From assembly GCA_020637445.1 (NCBI GenBank), contig JACJVZ010000001.1, forward strand, positions 496,001 to 560,000: a stretch of 64,000 nucleotides of DNA, written 5' to 3'. Both the position numbers and the translations under genes were made by a program. Of this stretch, positions 1 through 8,754 are shown piece after piece; position 1 is the first letter of the stretch, and each line of letters begins with the position of its first letter. Origin of the DNA: Calditrichota bacterium. Lineage in GTDB: Bacteria; Electryoneota; RPQS01. Below the pieces are notes generated by a model that ran no database searches, was not told where the DNA came from, and saw nothing but the letters and a program-made list of their open reading frames with translations.

Positions 1-1944
1 ATGGCGCGCGGCGCAACGCATTATTCACACTGGTTTCATCCGCTGCATGGTTTGACCGCTGAGAAGCACCAGTCGTTCTTGATTCCCACGCAGGACGGCG
101 GAGTTATCACCGAATTCACGGGTGACAGTTTGCTTCAAAGCGAACCGGACGCTTCGAGTTTTCCGTCAGGCGGTACGCGCTCGACGTTTGAGGCCCGCGG
201 CTATACCGGTTGGGATCCGACGAGTCCGGCCTTCTTGATGGAAGGCCGGTTTGGAAAGACACTCTACATCCCCAGTGTGTTTCTGGGTTTCAACGGCTTC
301 GCGTTGGATAAGAAAGCTCCGCTCCTGCGCTCGATTGACGCACTGAGCAAGTCGGCGCTGCGCGTGCTGAGACTGTTTGGACACGAAGTCGAAAACGTCG
401 TCACGACCGTCGGCTGCGAACAAGAGTATTTCATTGTTGATCGCAAACTCTATCTTGAACGACCCGACCTAATGACCTGCGGCCGCACGCTCTACGGAGC
501 GCGTCCGCCCAAAGGTCAGGAAATGGAAGACCACTATTTCGGTTCGATCCCCGAGCGTGTGCTGGCCTTCATGGAAGACCTTGAAGTCGAGCTCTACAAG
601 CTCGGAATTCCGGTCACGACCCGTCACAACGAAGTCGCACCGGGACAGTTCGAATTGGCACCCGTATTCGAACGGGCCAATATCGCGACGGATCACAACA
701 TGCTGATGATGTCTGTGATGAAGAAAGTTGCTGCCCGTCACGATCTTGCTTGTTTGACACATGAAAAACCTTTCTCCGGTATCAACGGCAGCGGCAAGCA
801 CAACAATTGGTCGATGGCCGACGATCACGGCAACAACTTGCTTGAGCCGGGATCAACTCCTCAGGAAAATGCGCAGTTTTTAGTTTTTTTGACGGCGGTC
901 GTACGCGCGATTCATTTGCACGGTGATTTGCTTAGAGTTTCGATAGCCACTGCCGCGAACGATCACAGGCTGGGTGCAAACGAAGCCCCGCCGGCGATCA
1001 TTAGCGTCTACCTCGGCGATACGTTGACCGAAGTCGTCGAAGCTATCATCGGCGGAACCAAAGCCACCAAGAAGGACGCAGGGTATCTGAATATCGGCGT
1101 CACGTCGTTGCCGCCCCTGCCCATGCACGATTCCGACCGCAACCGCACGTCGCCGTTCGCCTTCACTGGCAACAAGTTTGAGTTCCGCGCAGTGGGCAGC
1201 GGACAAAACATCGCTCGTCCGAACATGGTCTTGAACGCCATCGTTGCCGAATCTTTGAATCACATGACCGATGAAATTGAGAAGGCGAAGAAGAAAGAAA
1301 AGGACTTCAACAAAGCCGTTCAGGGAGTGGTACAAAAAGAATTGACCGAGCACCAAGCCGTGCTGTTCAGTGGTGACAACTATTCCGCTGAGTGGCATGC
1401 GGAAGCCGCCCGGCGCGGCCTGCCCAATCTGAAGACTTCGGTGGATGCCTACCCCGCTTTCATCACCAAGAAATCCGTCAAGCTCTTTTCGACGTTGGGG
1501 ATTCTTAGTGAAGCGGAGCTGAAAAGCAGGTACCATATCAAGCTTGACACCTACATCAAAATGTTGAGCATCGAAGCCGGATTGATGTCGTCGATGGGTG
1601 CAACGCAGATACTTCCCGCCGCCATGGAGTACCAGCGCCATGTTGCGACGTCTATTGATATGGTCGAATCCGTAAATTCATCGGCGGTGCTCAACGGTCA
1701 GCGTTCGTTGCTTGAAGTCTTGTCACAGTCTGTTGAGAAGTTTATCCGCATGTTGGAAGTACTTGATGCCACACGAGCCAATGTGCCGGAATCCGAAGAT
1801 CATTTGAAAGTTGCAAAGTACTTTCTTGACAAAGTAATCCCGGCAATGCTGGACTTGCGTGCAGCTGGCGACGAACTCGAAGTACTTGTGGATGACAGGG
1901 TCTGGCCCATGCCGAAATATCGAGATCTGCTTCATCTGAGCTGA
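1..1944 (+). CDS. glnN: Glutamine synthetase type III, 5' end outside window
   Basis: Type III glutamine synthetase makes glutamine from glutamate, ammonia and ATP in the cytoplasm. 647 residues are visible. The frame is open at base 1, and the first residues (ARGATHYSHWFHPL) match the family's internal GATHYTHWFQPL block rather than an N-terminus, so the true start lies upstream; the family is normally about 700-730 residues. Catalytic-core blocks are present: NEVAPGQFELAPVFE (about 207-221) and a glycine-rich FSGINGSGKHNNWSM stretch (about 258-272), typical of the GSIII nucleotide/glutamate site. The C-terminal helical region ends at 1944 and a strong terminator follows. The gene is intact as far as seen. 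Identification is secure; the symbol follows Bacteroides usage. Confidence 0.93.
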   Translation: MARGATHYSHWFHPLHGLTAEKHQSFLIPTQDGGVITEFTGDSLLQSEPDASSFPSGGTRSTFEARGYTGWDPTSPAFLMEGRFGKTLYIPSVFLGFNGFALDKKAPLLRSIDALSKSALRVLRLFGHEVENVVTTVGCEQEYFIVDRKLYLERPDLMTCGRTLYGARPPKGQEMEDHYFGSIPERVLAFMEDLEVELYKLGIPVTTRHNEVAPGQFELAPVFERANIATDHNMLMMSVMKKVAARHDLACLTHEKPFSGINGSGKHNNWSMADDHGNNLLEPGSTPQENAQFLVFLTAVVRAIHLHGDLLRVSIATAANDHRLGANEAPPAIISVYLGDTLTEVVEAIIGGTKATKKDAGYLNIGVTSLPPLPMHDSDRNRTSPFAFTGNKFEFRAVGSGQNIARPNMVLNAIVAESLNHMTDEIEKAKKKEKDFNKAVQGVVQKELTEHQAVLFSGDNYSAEWHAEAARRGLPNLKTSVDAYPAFITKKSVKLFSTLGILSEAELKSRYHIKLDTYIKMLSIEAGLMSSMGATQILPAAMEYQRHVATSIDMVESVNSSAVLNGQRSLLEVLSQSVEKFIRMLEVLDATRANVPESEDHLKVAKYFLDKVIPAMLDLRAAGDELEVLVDDRVWPMPKYRDLLHLS

Positions 1945-1967
1945 TCGAATGCTGCGCAAAAGCTCAG

Positions 1968-1999
1968 GCGCCTCCAGCAAAGCTGGAGGCGCTTTTTTT
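1968..1999 (+). terminator. Rho-independent terminator of glnN
   Basis: A perfect 11-bp stem (GCGCCTCCAGC / GCTGGAGGCGC) with an AAA loop is followed by seven T residues. It starts 23 nt after the glnN stop codon, so glnN transcription ends here and the next gene must have its own promoter. Confidence 0.93.
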
Positions 2000-2123
2000 G
2001 TTTCACGCAATAATCCTCGCAAGTCTCTATTTGTTATGACAGTGAAGCCGCTTAATTTTCGACCTCCCGGTCTGTTAATGTGTTGAATTATGTGCAATTA
2101 TGATGAATGCGTGCATTTCCTTA

Positions 2124-2139
2124 TGTGACTATTCTCACG
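2124..2139. promoter_or_regulatory. CRP/FNR-family-like operator half-site pair
   Basis: TGTGA-CTATTC-TCACG is one base from the E. coli CRP core (TGTGA-N6-TCACA). Its centre lies about 85 bp upstream of the start predicted for the 2182-2210 promoter, close to a class I activator position. No regulator gene for it is in the window. The match is seen in the sequence; the function is inference and a chance match in AT-rich DNA is possible. Confidence 0.35.
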
Positions 2140-2181
2140 CGGCAGCACTGTTAACTACTTTATAAAAAATGCTTTAACCCC

Positions 2182-2210
2182 TTGACTTCCCGGTGTCTCC
2201 GTTGTATTAT
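2182..2210 (+). promoter_or_regulatory. Promoter of the 2351-11557 envelope operon
   Basis: TTGACT, 17 nt, TATTAT form a good sigma-70-type promoter with transcription expected to start near 2217. It follows the glnN terminator and precedes the structured leader of the TonB receptor gene. The rest of the 2000-2180 stretch is AT-rich non-coding DNA in which I recognise only the CRP-like site. Confidence 0.6.
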
Positions 2211-2225
2211 TTAGGTGAGTCCTGC

Positions 2226-2346
2226 ATGCCGTGCTTCGCTTCCTGCTCTTCTGTTTCAGGGTGCTGAAGAGCACGGCATTTTGTTTGGACTGACCCTTCC
2301 TGAATTCCTATCCCATAGGCGAAACGGGCGCTTTCGCCCGGAGGTG
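2226..2346 (+). promoter_or_regulatory. Structured 5' leader with competing hairpins before the TonB receptor
   Basis: The leader can form a perfect 10-bp stem ATGCCGTGCT (2226-2235) / AGCACGGCAT (2270-2279), followed by TTTTGTTT. Two alternatives compete for the same 3' strand: GCTCTTC (2245-2251) / GAAGAGC (2266-2272) and GTGCT (2261-2265) / AGCAC (2270-2274). A separate hairpin CGGGCG-CTTT-CGCCCG (2325-2340) ends directly on the Shine-Dalgarno sequence GGAGG (2340-2344) of the gene at 2351. Mutually exclusive stems plus a ribosome-site hairpin look like an attenuator or thermosensor-type leader. I cannot match it to a known riboswitch class. Confidence 0.45.
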
Positions 2347-2350
2347 TCTA

Positions 2351-5300
2351 ATGAAACCATTTAGTAAAAGGTTTGTACGGGCCGTGCTGTTTTTATGCTC
2401 GGCCTCTCTTGCTCTTGCGCAAGGCATCGGCAAATTGTCGGGAGTTGTGTCGGATGCGGCCACAGGCGACCCTATACCTGCTGCGAATGTATCGATCGAT
2501 GGCACGACTCGCGGTGCGACGACGGATGTCGACGGCGAGTTCTTTGTGTTAAACTTGCCGATCGGTACGTATTCCGTGCGCGTTTCAACCATCGGCTTCG
2601 TGACACAAGTCATCGAAGGAGTCGTGATCGAGTCTGAAGAGACGACCGAGCTGGCCATCAAGCTGACAGAAACAGTTCTCGAGGGTAAAGAGGTCGTCAT
2701 TCAAGCCGAACGTGACGTCATCAAGCGAGACGTCGCCAACACGGTGCGCAGCGTGGACGCGAGAGAAATTACGGAGTTGCCCGTCACGCAGTTTTCTGAT
2801 GCATTGGCAAAGCAGGCCGGTGTGGTTGGAAGTGGGGACAACCTCCACATTCGCGGCGGTAGACGAGATGAGATTCTCTTCTTAGTCGACGGATTGGCAG
2901 TGCGTGACCCGCAGTTTCAGCGTCGCTATTTGGAAGTTCCCAAGTCTGCTATCGGCGAAATGCAAGTCATGACCGCGGGATTCAACGCCGAATATGGTGA
3001 AGCGCAATCCGCGGTGGTTAATCTCATAACGAAAGACGGAGAACCCTCCTATACCGGTCACGTCGAGCATGTCATGGACGTCGACGGACTTGGGGGAACG
3101 TGGGACAACCTCGGCAAAGTCTATCTTGACGAAGATGGCAGTCCTTTGCCGCACCAGCAAGCCGACCGTAAGACCGGGTATCAAGATTACGACTACACGG
3201 AGATGTCGTTTTCCGGTCCCGAGCCAATTACAAGCAAGCTGCTTCCCAAGATGGGTGTTGAGATACCCGGTCGCATGTCGATGTTTGGTTCAGGGACATT
3301 CTGGGGTCGCAACACAAATGAGTTCGGCACCTATATCGGCGGCGACAAATGGTACCGGCCGCAGGTGACGGATCTGTTTGGCTCGGATGTGCGTAAGGCA
3401 GAAGTCTACAACAACACGAATCTGAAACTGACCTTCAATTCCGACAAGAACTACAAGATTAGCGCCGGATGGATGAGTAACCAAGAGCGTTTGAACCCGT
3501 ATTGGTACAGATTGTCACAGGTCTTTCCGTATAATTTCTCATTAGCAGAACAAACATTGGGCATGCATGCGCTGGCCGCGATTCAGGGACTCGCGACCAA
3601 CGCGGATGAATATCCGCAACTGACGCTGCAAGACCTCAACGGCGATGGTGTGGTAGACGGCGCGGATGAACGGCTTGCGGACGACGACGGCGACGGCAGA
3701 ATCGACGAAGAAGCTCTGAATTGGGTCGATGATGACGGCGACGGTAGGATCGACGAAGACTTGCAGTCGTATGTCTACAACCCTGCCAATCACACTCGTA
3801 CTGAGTTGATTCGCGATCAGCAGATGTATGTCACGTTGAACCACACGCTGAATTCAAAAACGTACCAAACTGTTCGCATCGGATTATATGATGCGTCAAG
3901 AACTCTGTCAGGCGGAAACAAGGCCGCGAACGAATACGGCATGGCCTCTGAACCTTACGTCGATTTGCCTGAAGCCGATGGCATCCCCAACGGCCGTTAC
4001 GACATCGGCGAGCCGTTCACGGATTTGGACGGCGACGGAATGTGGGACTACAACAATCCTTCCAACGCCTATCCCAACGTGTATGGATTTCACATCGCCG
4101 GAGACGGACTGGCGGGCAACAACCAACAGCTTGTTCCCGACTGGGCGAAATTCAAATCGCAAACGTACACACTAAAGTACGACATTACTTCGCAGCTCAC
4201 GGTACGGCACCAAGTAAAGGCCGGACTCGAGTACAACTACTTTAACGTCTCCGCCGAAGATCGGCCCTATCCTACGATCGACAACGGCGGCGAAGGTATT
4301 TATACGGACGTCTATCGCTATTACCCGACCTCCGGTGCGGCCTACCTGCAAGACAAAATGGAGTACCGGGACATCATCATCAACGCCGGATTGAGACTTG
4401 ACTATTGGAGAATCGGAGGCGACGCGATTCGCAATCCGCTCGCGCAGGACCCGACGTTAGCGAATTACGTTGATTTTGATCCGCCCAGCAAATCCGGAGA
4501 CGCCTATCTTTCTCCGCGTTTGGGAATTGCCTACAGCGTCACGGATCACGACGTCTTTCATTTTAACTACGGGTACTTCTATCAACGAGGTCAGCAAGAC
4601 TACTACCTCACGGGCGTCAACCAGCTTCAAACCGGCGGAACTCCCGTCATAGGCAATCCTGACCTCAAGCCATCCAAGACGATTGCATATGAGTTAGGTG
4701 TCCGGCATCAATTTGCCAATGACTACTTACTCGACGTTTCGACGTACTACAAGGATATCAAGAACTGGATTCAAACGGCGTCACAGAACCAGCTTTTCTT
4801 TGATCTTGGCATTCCCCTCGCGAGTCGCCAGAACGCGGCAATCTACTATAATGCCGACTATGCTTCGGTGCGCGGCTTTGAGTTCAATTTGTCCAAAGAT
4901 TACGGATCGTATCTGTCCGGTCGCGTCACGTATACGCTTTCGTGGGCCAGTGGAAAGAACTCGTACAACAACGGTTCCCAAGTCACTCGTTCCAACTACG
5001 TAGAACCGGCGGGAGAAACCCCGCTCGCATGGGACCGCCGCCATCAGATCGTGTTCAATCTGGGAACGGAGTATCCGCTCAAAGGCAAAGCGTTCTCGAT
5101 GGAGTGGCTGAGAACCGGGTGGACAATCAATCTTCTCTCGCAGTTGCTCTCAGGGCTTCCTTACACTCCGACTCAAGTCAACGGCAGCAACATTGAAGGA
5201 CAAGAGTTCTCGGAGAATACTCCGTGGACCTATTCCACGGACCTGAATATCGGCCGTCACTTTGCAATGGGCGGACTCAACTGGCAAGCACTGCTCGAAA

Positions 5301-5500
5301 TTCGCAACGTCTTTAACACGAAGAATATTCTCGGTTGGGACAGAAATCAGGACACGATTGACACGTACTTGGACGGCGAGCCCGGTTACATCAACGACAG
5401 CAGCAGTCCGAACTACGGTCTGAATCCTCACAGCGGCGCCAATCCCGATGCGTGGGACAATCCGCGCTTGGTTAGGGTTGGACTGGCCGTAGACTTCTAA
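2351..5500 (+). CDS. TonB-dependent outer-membrane receptor with carboxypeptidase-regulatory-like domain
   Basis: A 1049-residue outer-membrane receptor predicted to import a substrate or anchor a surface complex using TonB energy. A signal peptide (residues 1-23, ending ALAQ) is followed by a carboxypeptidase-regulatory-like beta-sandwich (about 26-110: GVVSDAATGDPIPAANVSID, then FVLNLPIGTYSVRV), a plug domain (about 125-240: IRGGRRDEILFLVDG, AEYGEAQSAVVNLITK) and a long barrel ending in an aromatic residue (VGLAVDF). An unusual insertion at about 428-470 holds DLNGDGVVDGADE and two DDDGDGRIDE units, calcium-loop motifs that also occur in the next gene product. It heads a five-gene set: the next start is 14 nt downstream. 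No SusD partner is present, so a polysaccharide-utilisation role is not supported. The substrate is unknown. Confidence 0.85.
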   Translation: MKPFSKRFVRAVLFLCSASLALAQGIGKLSGVVSDAATGDPIPAANVSIDGTTRGATTDVDGEFFVLNLPIGTYSVRVSTIGFVTQVIEGVVIESEETTELAIKLTETVLEGKEVVIQAERDVIKRDVANTVRSVDAREITELPVTQFSDALAKQAGVVGSGDNLHIRGGRRDEILFLVDGLAVRDPQFQRRYLEVPKSAIGEMQVMTAGFNAEYGEAQSAVVNLITKDGEPSYTGHVEHVMDVDGLGGTWDNLGKVYLDEDGSPLPHQQADRKTGYQDYDYTEMSFSGPEPITSKLLPKMGVEIPGRMSMFGSGTFWGRNTNEFGTYIGGDKWYRPQVTDLFGSDVRKAEVYNNTNLKLTFNSDKNYKISAGWMSNQERLNPYWYRLSQVFPYNFSLAEQTLGMHALAAIQGLATNADEYPQLTLQDLNGDGVVDGADERLADDDGDGRIDEEALNWVDDDGDGRIDEDLQSYVYNPANHTRTELIRDQQMYVTLNHTLNSKTYQTVRIGLYDASRTLSGGNKAANEYGMASEPYVDLPEADGIPNGRYDIGEPFTDLDGDGMWDYNNPSNAYPNVYGFHIAGDGLAGNNQQLVPDWAKFKSQTYTLKYDITSQLTVRHQVKAGLEYNYFNVSAEDRPYPTIDNGGEGIYTDVYRYYPTSGAAYLQDKMEYRDIIINAGLRLDYWRIGGDAIRNPLAQDPTLANYVDFDPPSKSGDAYLSPRLGIAYSVTDHDVFHFNYGYFYQRGQQDYYLTGVNQLQTGGTPVIGNPDLKPSKTIAYELGVRHQFANDYLLDVSTYYKDIKNWIQTASQNQLFFDLGIPLASRQNAAIYYNADYASVRGFEFNLSKDYGSYLSGRVTYTLSWASGKNSYNNGSQVTRSNYVEPAGETPLAWDRRHQIVFNLGTEYPLKGKAFSMEWLRTGWTINLLSQLLSGLPYTPTQVNGSNIEGQEFSENTPWTYSTDLNIGRHFAMGGLNWQALLEIRNVFNTKNILGWDRNQDTIDTYLDGEPGYINDSSSPNYGLNPHSGANPDAWDNPRLVRVGLAVDF

Positions 5501-5514
5501 CCGCGAGAACAGAC

Positions 5515-7842
5515 ATGAAGAAACACATATATATTCTCATAGGTGCTGCCGTCGTGCTTCTGTGTCTCGCAGTAAGCGAGTCGCAGGCCCGCCGCGTGGA
5601 TTCGCCTCGCGGTCCGGATCGCAGCAGATTGGACGACATCGATCCCGGTGCGCGCACGGACGTGATCGCGCACGACGTCGGGAATGTCCGGTTCACGATT
5701 GCAAATTACGGCGAAGCGGGAAACCCCAACAACCTCAACGGTTTCGCCGGCATGGAGTTCCCCATCAACAGCGGGAACGATTTTCTCTTTTCCGCAGGCG
5801 TTTGGATCGGTGGCATTCTAAATGGCGAGCGGTTTGTGTCGACGGCTACCGACGGCGACAACGGTACCGGCGAGTTCTACCCGAAGAACATCCTTGCGGC
5901 GCCTTTCTCCAACTCTTCGTCAAATCCGGATTGGCATTTGTCTTCAAAAACTCTGACTCGCTTCAACGAGCGTTTTTTTGCCTTAGGAGCGAAAGACTTT
6001 GATGACGACGGCGACTGGAACGCGGAAACGGACGACTGGAACGGCGACGGGAGGGCGTCGAAAAATTTTGACGGCGGCCGAGGCTTGATCGGATTCGACG
6101 ACGACGACGATGGATTAATCGATGAAGAAATAGTCAACAACATCGATGATGACGGCGACGGTGAAATCGACGAAGACACGGACGCCAGCGGCGACGCGAA
6201 CAACGACGGAAACTGCAACTACGATCCTGAGCCTCATATCGACGAGGATCCCGTCGGTGACATGGCCCGCGACTATGCGGACAATGACTTTGACGGTTTA
6301 GTGGACATGGAGGATCCGGACAACGACGGCGATTGCTGTCCCGGCCTGCTGGATGACGATGGCGACGGACTCGAGGATGAGGACGGAAACGCGCGCGGCG
6401 TGCAAGAGTACTACGCGGTCTTCACCGACGACATTCAGGCCGAATATGTTTCAAGCCCCGATGTGGACGGGCATACGCCGCTCGGTATCGTAGTAACTCA
6501 ACGAACCTACGCGTTTCCCGAAGACTATGCCGCCGACTTCATTTTGTTGGACTACCGTATTCGCAATGTCGGTCCGCTTCCGCTCCGCAATGTCTTCATC
6601 GGTATGTTTGCCGATCCTGACATCAAAGCACAAGGCGAACCGGGCGACGCAGCGTCTCTCGACGATGCAAACTATTACGATCCGGGAAGATTGATGGCGG
6701 TGCAAATAGACGATCTTGAAGACGCTGACGGTCCCGGGCCGGGTGTGTTTGCCATGCGCGTAGTAAAAACTCCCGTTGCGTTGGATCAACTTCGCGTTTC
6801 ATTCAGAAACTTTGACCGTGCGTCCGGTGGTGATCCCGAGACTAACGCCGACAAATACGACATGATCTCCTCCGGTGATATTGATCCGATCAGTCCGGAG
6901 TTGGGCGATTGGCGAATGTTGATCGCGTTCGGAGAAGAGGCCACTGAAGGCTTCACAATTCGTCCGGGAGAAACGCTGCCGATCACAGTAGCCTACATCG
7001 CAGGCGAAGACACGGCGGACATCGGTGTAAATGCGGAGTGGGCACTGGCGATGTACTTGAACGATTTTCAGGGGCCGTCTGCTCCTGATGCGCCTGAGTT
7101 TGCGGTCGATGTTTATGAAGATCGCACGCGTATTCGCTGGAAACCGAATGCAGAGCTATCCGTCGACGCCATTACCGGCGAGGCGGATTTCGAAGGCTAC
7201 CGTATCGAACGTCGTACGGGACAATTGGACTGGGAGCGGTTGGTTGAATACGATTTGGTAGACACACTTCCCGGTGAATTCGAATGGGCAAACTTCAATT
7301 ACGGCATGCCCGATGATACGATTTTCTATCCGGATGGAACTTACGAGTATGCCTATTGGGACACGGACCTGATTCCGGGACATCCTTACGAATACGCCGT
7401 ACGTGCCTTTGATAAAGGTACATTTGGTGCGGGTGTTCTTGTGTCCGGCAGGACTGGCAACTCCAAGTCCGTCGTAATTGCCAGACAGGCAGGCGATTCC
7501 ACCGGAGTCCGCCCGCTGTCGGAAGTCTACGTCTTTCCCAATCCTTACAAGGGCGGCCACCCGGGTGAAGCGATTCCCAATGAAACGGCCGCGGGACTGG
7601 AATTCGTACGCAAACTCTTTTTCCGCGGCTTGCCGACCAACACCGATCCCGGCAAGTGTATGATCCGCATCTTCTCGCTTGCCGGTGATTACCTTGGCGC
7701 AATCGACCACTACAACGGCACCGAACAGGCGGAGTGGAATATGCGAACTCGCAACGATCAGGAAATCGTCAGCGGCATCTACTATTTCTCGGTGGAATAC
7801 GGCGGCGATAAGTACCTCGACAAATTTGTCGTCATCAAATAA
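5515..7842 (+). CDS. Secreted Asp-rich calcium-loop protein with T9SS-like C-terminal domain
   Basis: A 775-residue exported protein of unknown function. The signal peptide (about 1-25) is followed by a beta-rich region and then an acidic block (about 161-295) packed with DDDGDG-type loops (DFDDDGDWN, DDDDDGLIDEE, DDDGDGEIDED, DPDNDGD, DDDGDGLEDED), resembling thrombospondin type 3 or dockerin calcium-binding repeats. A fibronectin type III-like segment lies at about 522-620 (APEFAVDVYEDRTRIRWKP). The last 100 residues (VYVFPNPYKGG ... GIYYFSVEYGGDKYLDKFVVIK) look like a T9SS type A sorting domain or a close variant, so secretion across the outer membrane and surface anchoring are likely. It lies between a TonB receptor and a lipoprotein, and the PorV-like barrel two genes downstream fits a T9SS shuttle role. 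Confidence 0.7.
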   Translation: MKKHIYILIGAAVVLLCLAVSESQARRVDSPRGPDRSRLDDIDPGARTDVIAHDVGNVRFTIANYGEAGNPNNLNGFAGMEFPINSGNDFLFSAGVWIGGILNGERFVSTATDGDNGTGEFYPKNILAAPFSNSSSNPDWHLSSKTLTRFNERFFALGAKDFDDDGDWNAETDDWNGDGRASKNFDGGRGLIGFDDDDDGLIDEEIVNNIDDDGDGEIDEDTDASGDANNDGNCNYDPEPHIDEDPVGDMARDYADNDFDGLVDMEDPDNDGDCCPGLLDDDGDGLEDEDGNARGVQEYYAVFTDDIQAEYVSSPDVDGHTPLGIVVTQRTYAFPEDYAADFILLDYRIRNVGPLPLRNVFIGMFADPDIKAQGEPGDAASLDDANYYDPGRLMAVQIDDLEDADGPGPGVFAMRVVKTPVALDQLRVSFRNFDRASGGDPETNADKYDMISSGDIDPISPELGDWRMLIAFGEEATEGFTIRPGETLPITVAYIAGEDTADIGVNAEWALAMYLNDFQGPSAPDAPEFAVDVYEDRTRIRWKPNAELSVDAITGEADFEGYRIERRTGQLDWERLVEYDLVDTLPGEFEWANFNYGMPDDTIFYPDGTYEYAYWDTDLIPGHPYEYAVRAFDKGTFGAGVLVSGRTGNSKSVVIARQAGDSTGVRPLSEVYVFPNPYKGGHPGEAIPNETAAGLEFVRKLFFRGLPTNTDPGKCMIRIFSLAGDYLGAIDHYNGTEQAEWNMRTRNDQEIVSGIYYFSVEYGGDKYLDKFVVIK

Positions 7843-7851
7843 AGGAGCAAT

Positions 7852-8754
7852 ATGATGACGAAATACATACTTACATTTATTTGTGCAGTGAGTGTGGTCG
7901 GAGTGCTTTCCTGCTCTGATCCACGCACGGCGCCGACTTCGACGCCGAATCCAACTCATACGGAGTCCATTACGTTGTGGGAGGACGCCGTATCCAACGG
8001 GCAGATCATCAGTGCGGACTTCGAGGTACTGTCGGAGCTTGCTCAAATTGGCCATTACGGCATTGATACACCTGCAAGGCTGACTGTCGCGGCTTTCATA
8101 GAACCGGACGCGGACATTGCGTGGTACGAATCTGTCGTAAACGATTCGCTTCCGGCATGGGATGAAGAATTCATCCGCTATTTAGTCGCAATCGAAGAGC
8201 AGCAGGGAACAATAGACTCCGTAAACGCCATACGTACAATATGTGATTCGATTCCAAACGAATGTCCTTCCGATACGTCAGGCTTGATTCCTGCGGAAGA
8301 CGCTGCACTTGCCATTCAAGCCGTCTACCAAGATTCCGTCGATGTCGCGGCAGTTGACACGACACGTCTCGGGCAGGTGCGTGATTCACTTGGACTAATC
8401 GTCGACGATCGATTCACTCTGGCTCTTTGGATGGACGACGATACGACTACGGCCTACCCCGAAGCCTTGAAAGACAGTCTTGGCAGACTTGGAGGACAGG
8501 AAATCTACCTTGCCATGACGGACGGACGAACGGGCATGAAGGGCCGAAGTTTCCAAATCGACCTGTCACAATTTGAAGGAGCGGACCTGAACAAACCGAC
8601 TCGCCCTATCGAGTTTAATTGGTCGACCTGCTTCATCGGTTCCACGAGGCCGTGCATGTCCGTCGGCCTCCACACTCTGCACGCACGCGTTACGGGCACC
8701 GTTTCCAAAATCACCGCCGCAGTTGTTCTCGTTTATGCGGAGGACCTACCATGA
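7852..8754 (+). CDS. Hypothetical lipoprotein
   Basis: A 300-residue protein with a lipobox at the end of its signal peptide (VGVLSCSD, Cys at about 21), so it should be a lipoprotein. The start ATG follows AGGAG at a good distance; ATGATG leaves a one-codon uncertainty. The mature part is acidic, without recognisable domains, and has four Cys in two clusters (CDSIPNEC, and CFIGSTRPC near the end). Its stop overlaps the next start as ATGA, indicating translational coupling to the PorV-like barrel. A periplasmic-face or surface partner of the receptor/barrel complex is a reasonable inference, but nothing in the sequence gives a biochemical function. Confidence 0.7.
   Translation: MMTKYILTFICAVSVVGVLSCSDPRTAPTSTPNPTHTESITLWEDAVSNGQIISADFEVLSELAQIGHYGIDTPARLTVAAFIEPDADIAWYESVVNDSLPAWDEEFIRYLVAIEEQQGTIDSVNAIRTICDSIPNECPSDTSGLIPAEDAALAIQAVYQDSVDVAAVDTTRLGQVRDSLGLIVDDRFTLALWMDDDTTTAYPEALKDSLGRLGGQEIYLAMTDGRTGMKGRSFQIDLSQFEGADLNKPTRPIEFNWSTCFIGSTRPCMSVGLHTLHARVTGTVSKITAAVVLVYAEDLP

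Noticed and set aside
880..1641. Minus-strand open frame of 253 codons inside glutamine synthetase
   Set aside because: Antisense shadow of a conserved enzyme; no ribosome site or domain.
3634..3762. Possible dockerin domain indicating a cellulosome
   Set aside because: Loops resemble EF-hand/TSP3 units, but there is no paired dockerin helix structure, cohesin or glycoside hydrolase in the window.
7156..8055. Minus-strand open frame of 299 codons
   Set aside because: Antisense to the Asp-rich protein and the lipoprotein genes; composition is that of a shadow frame.
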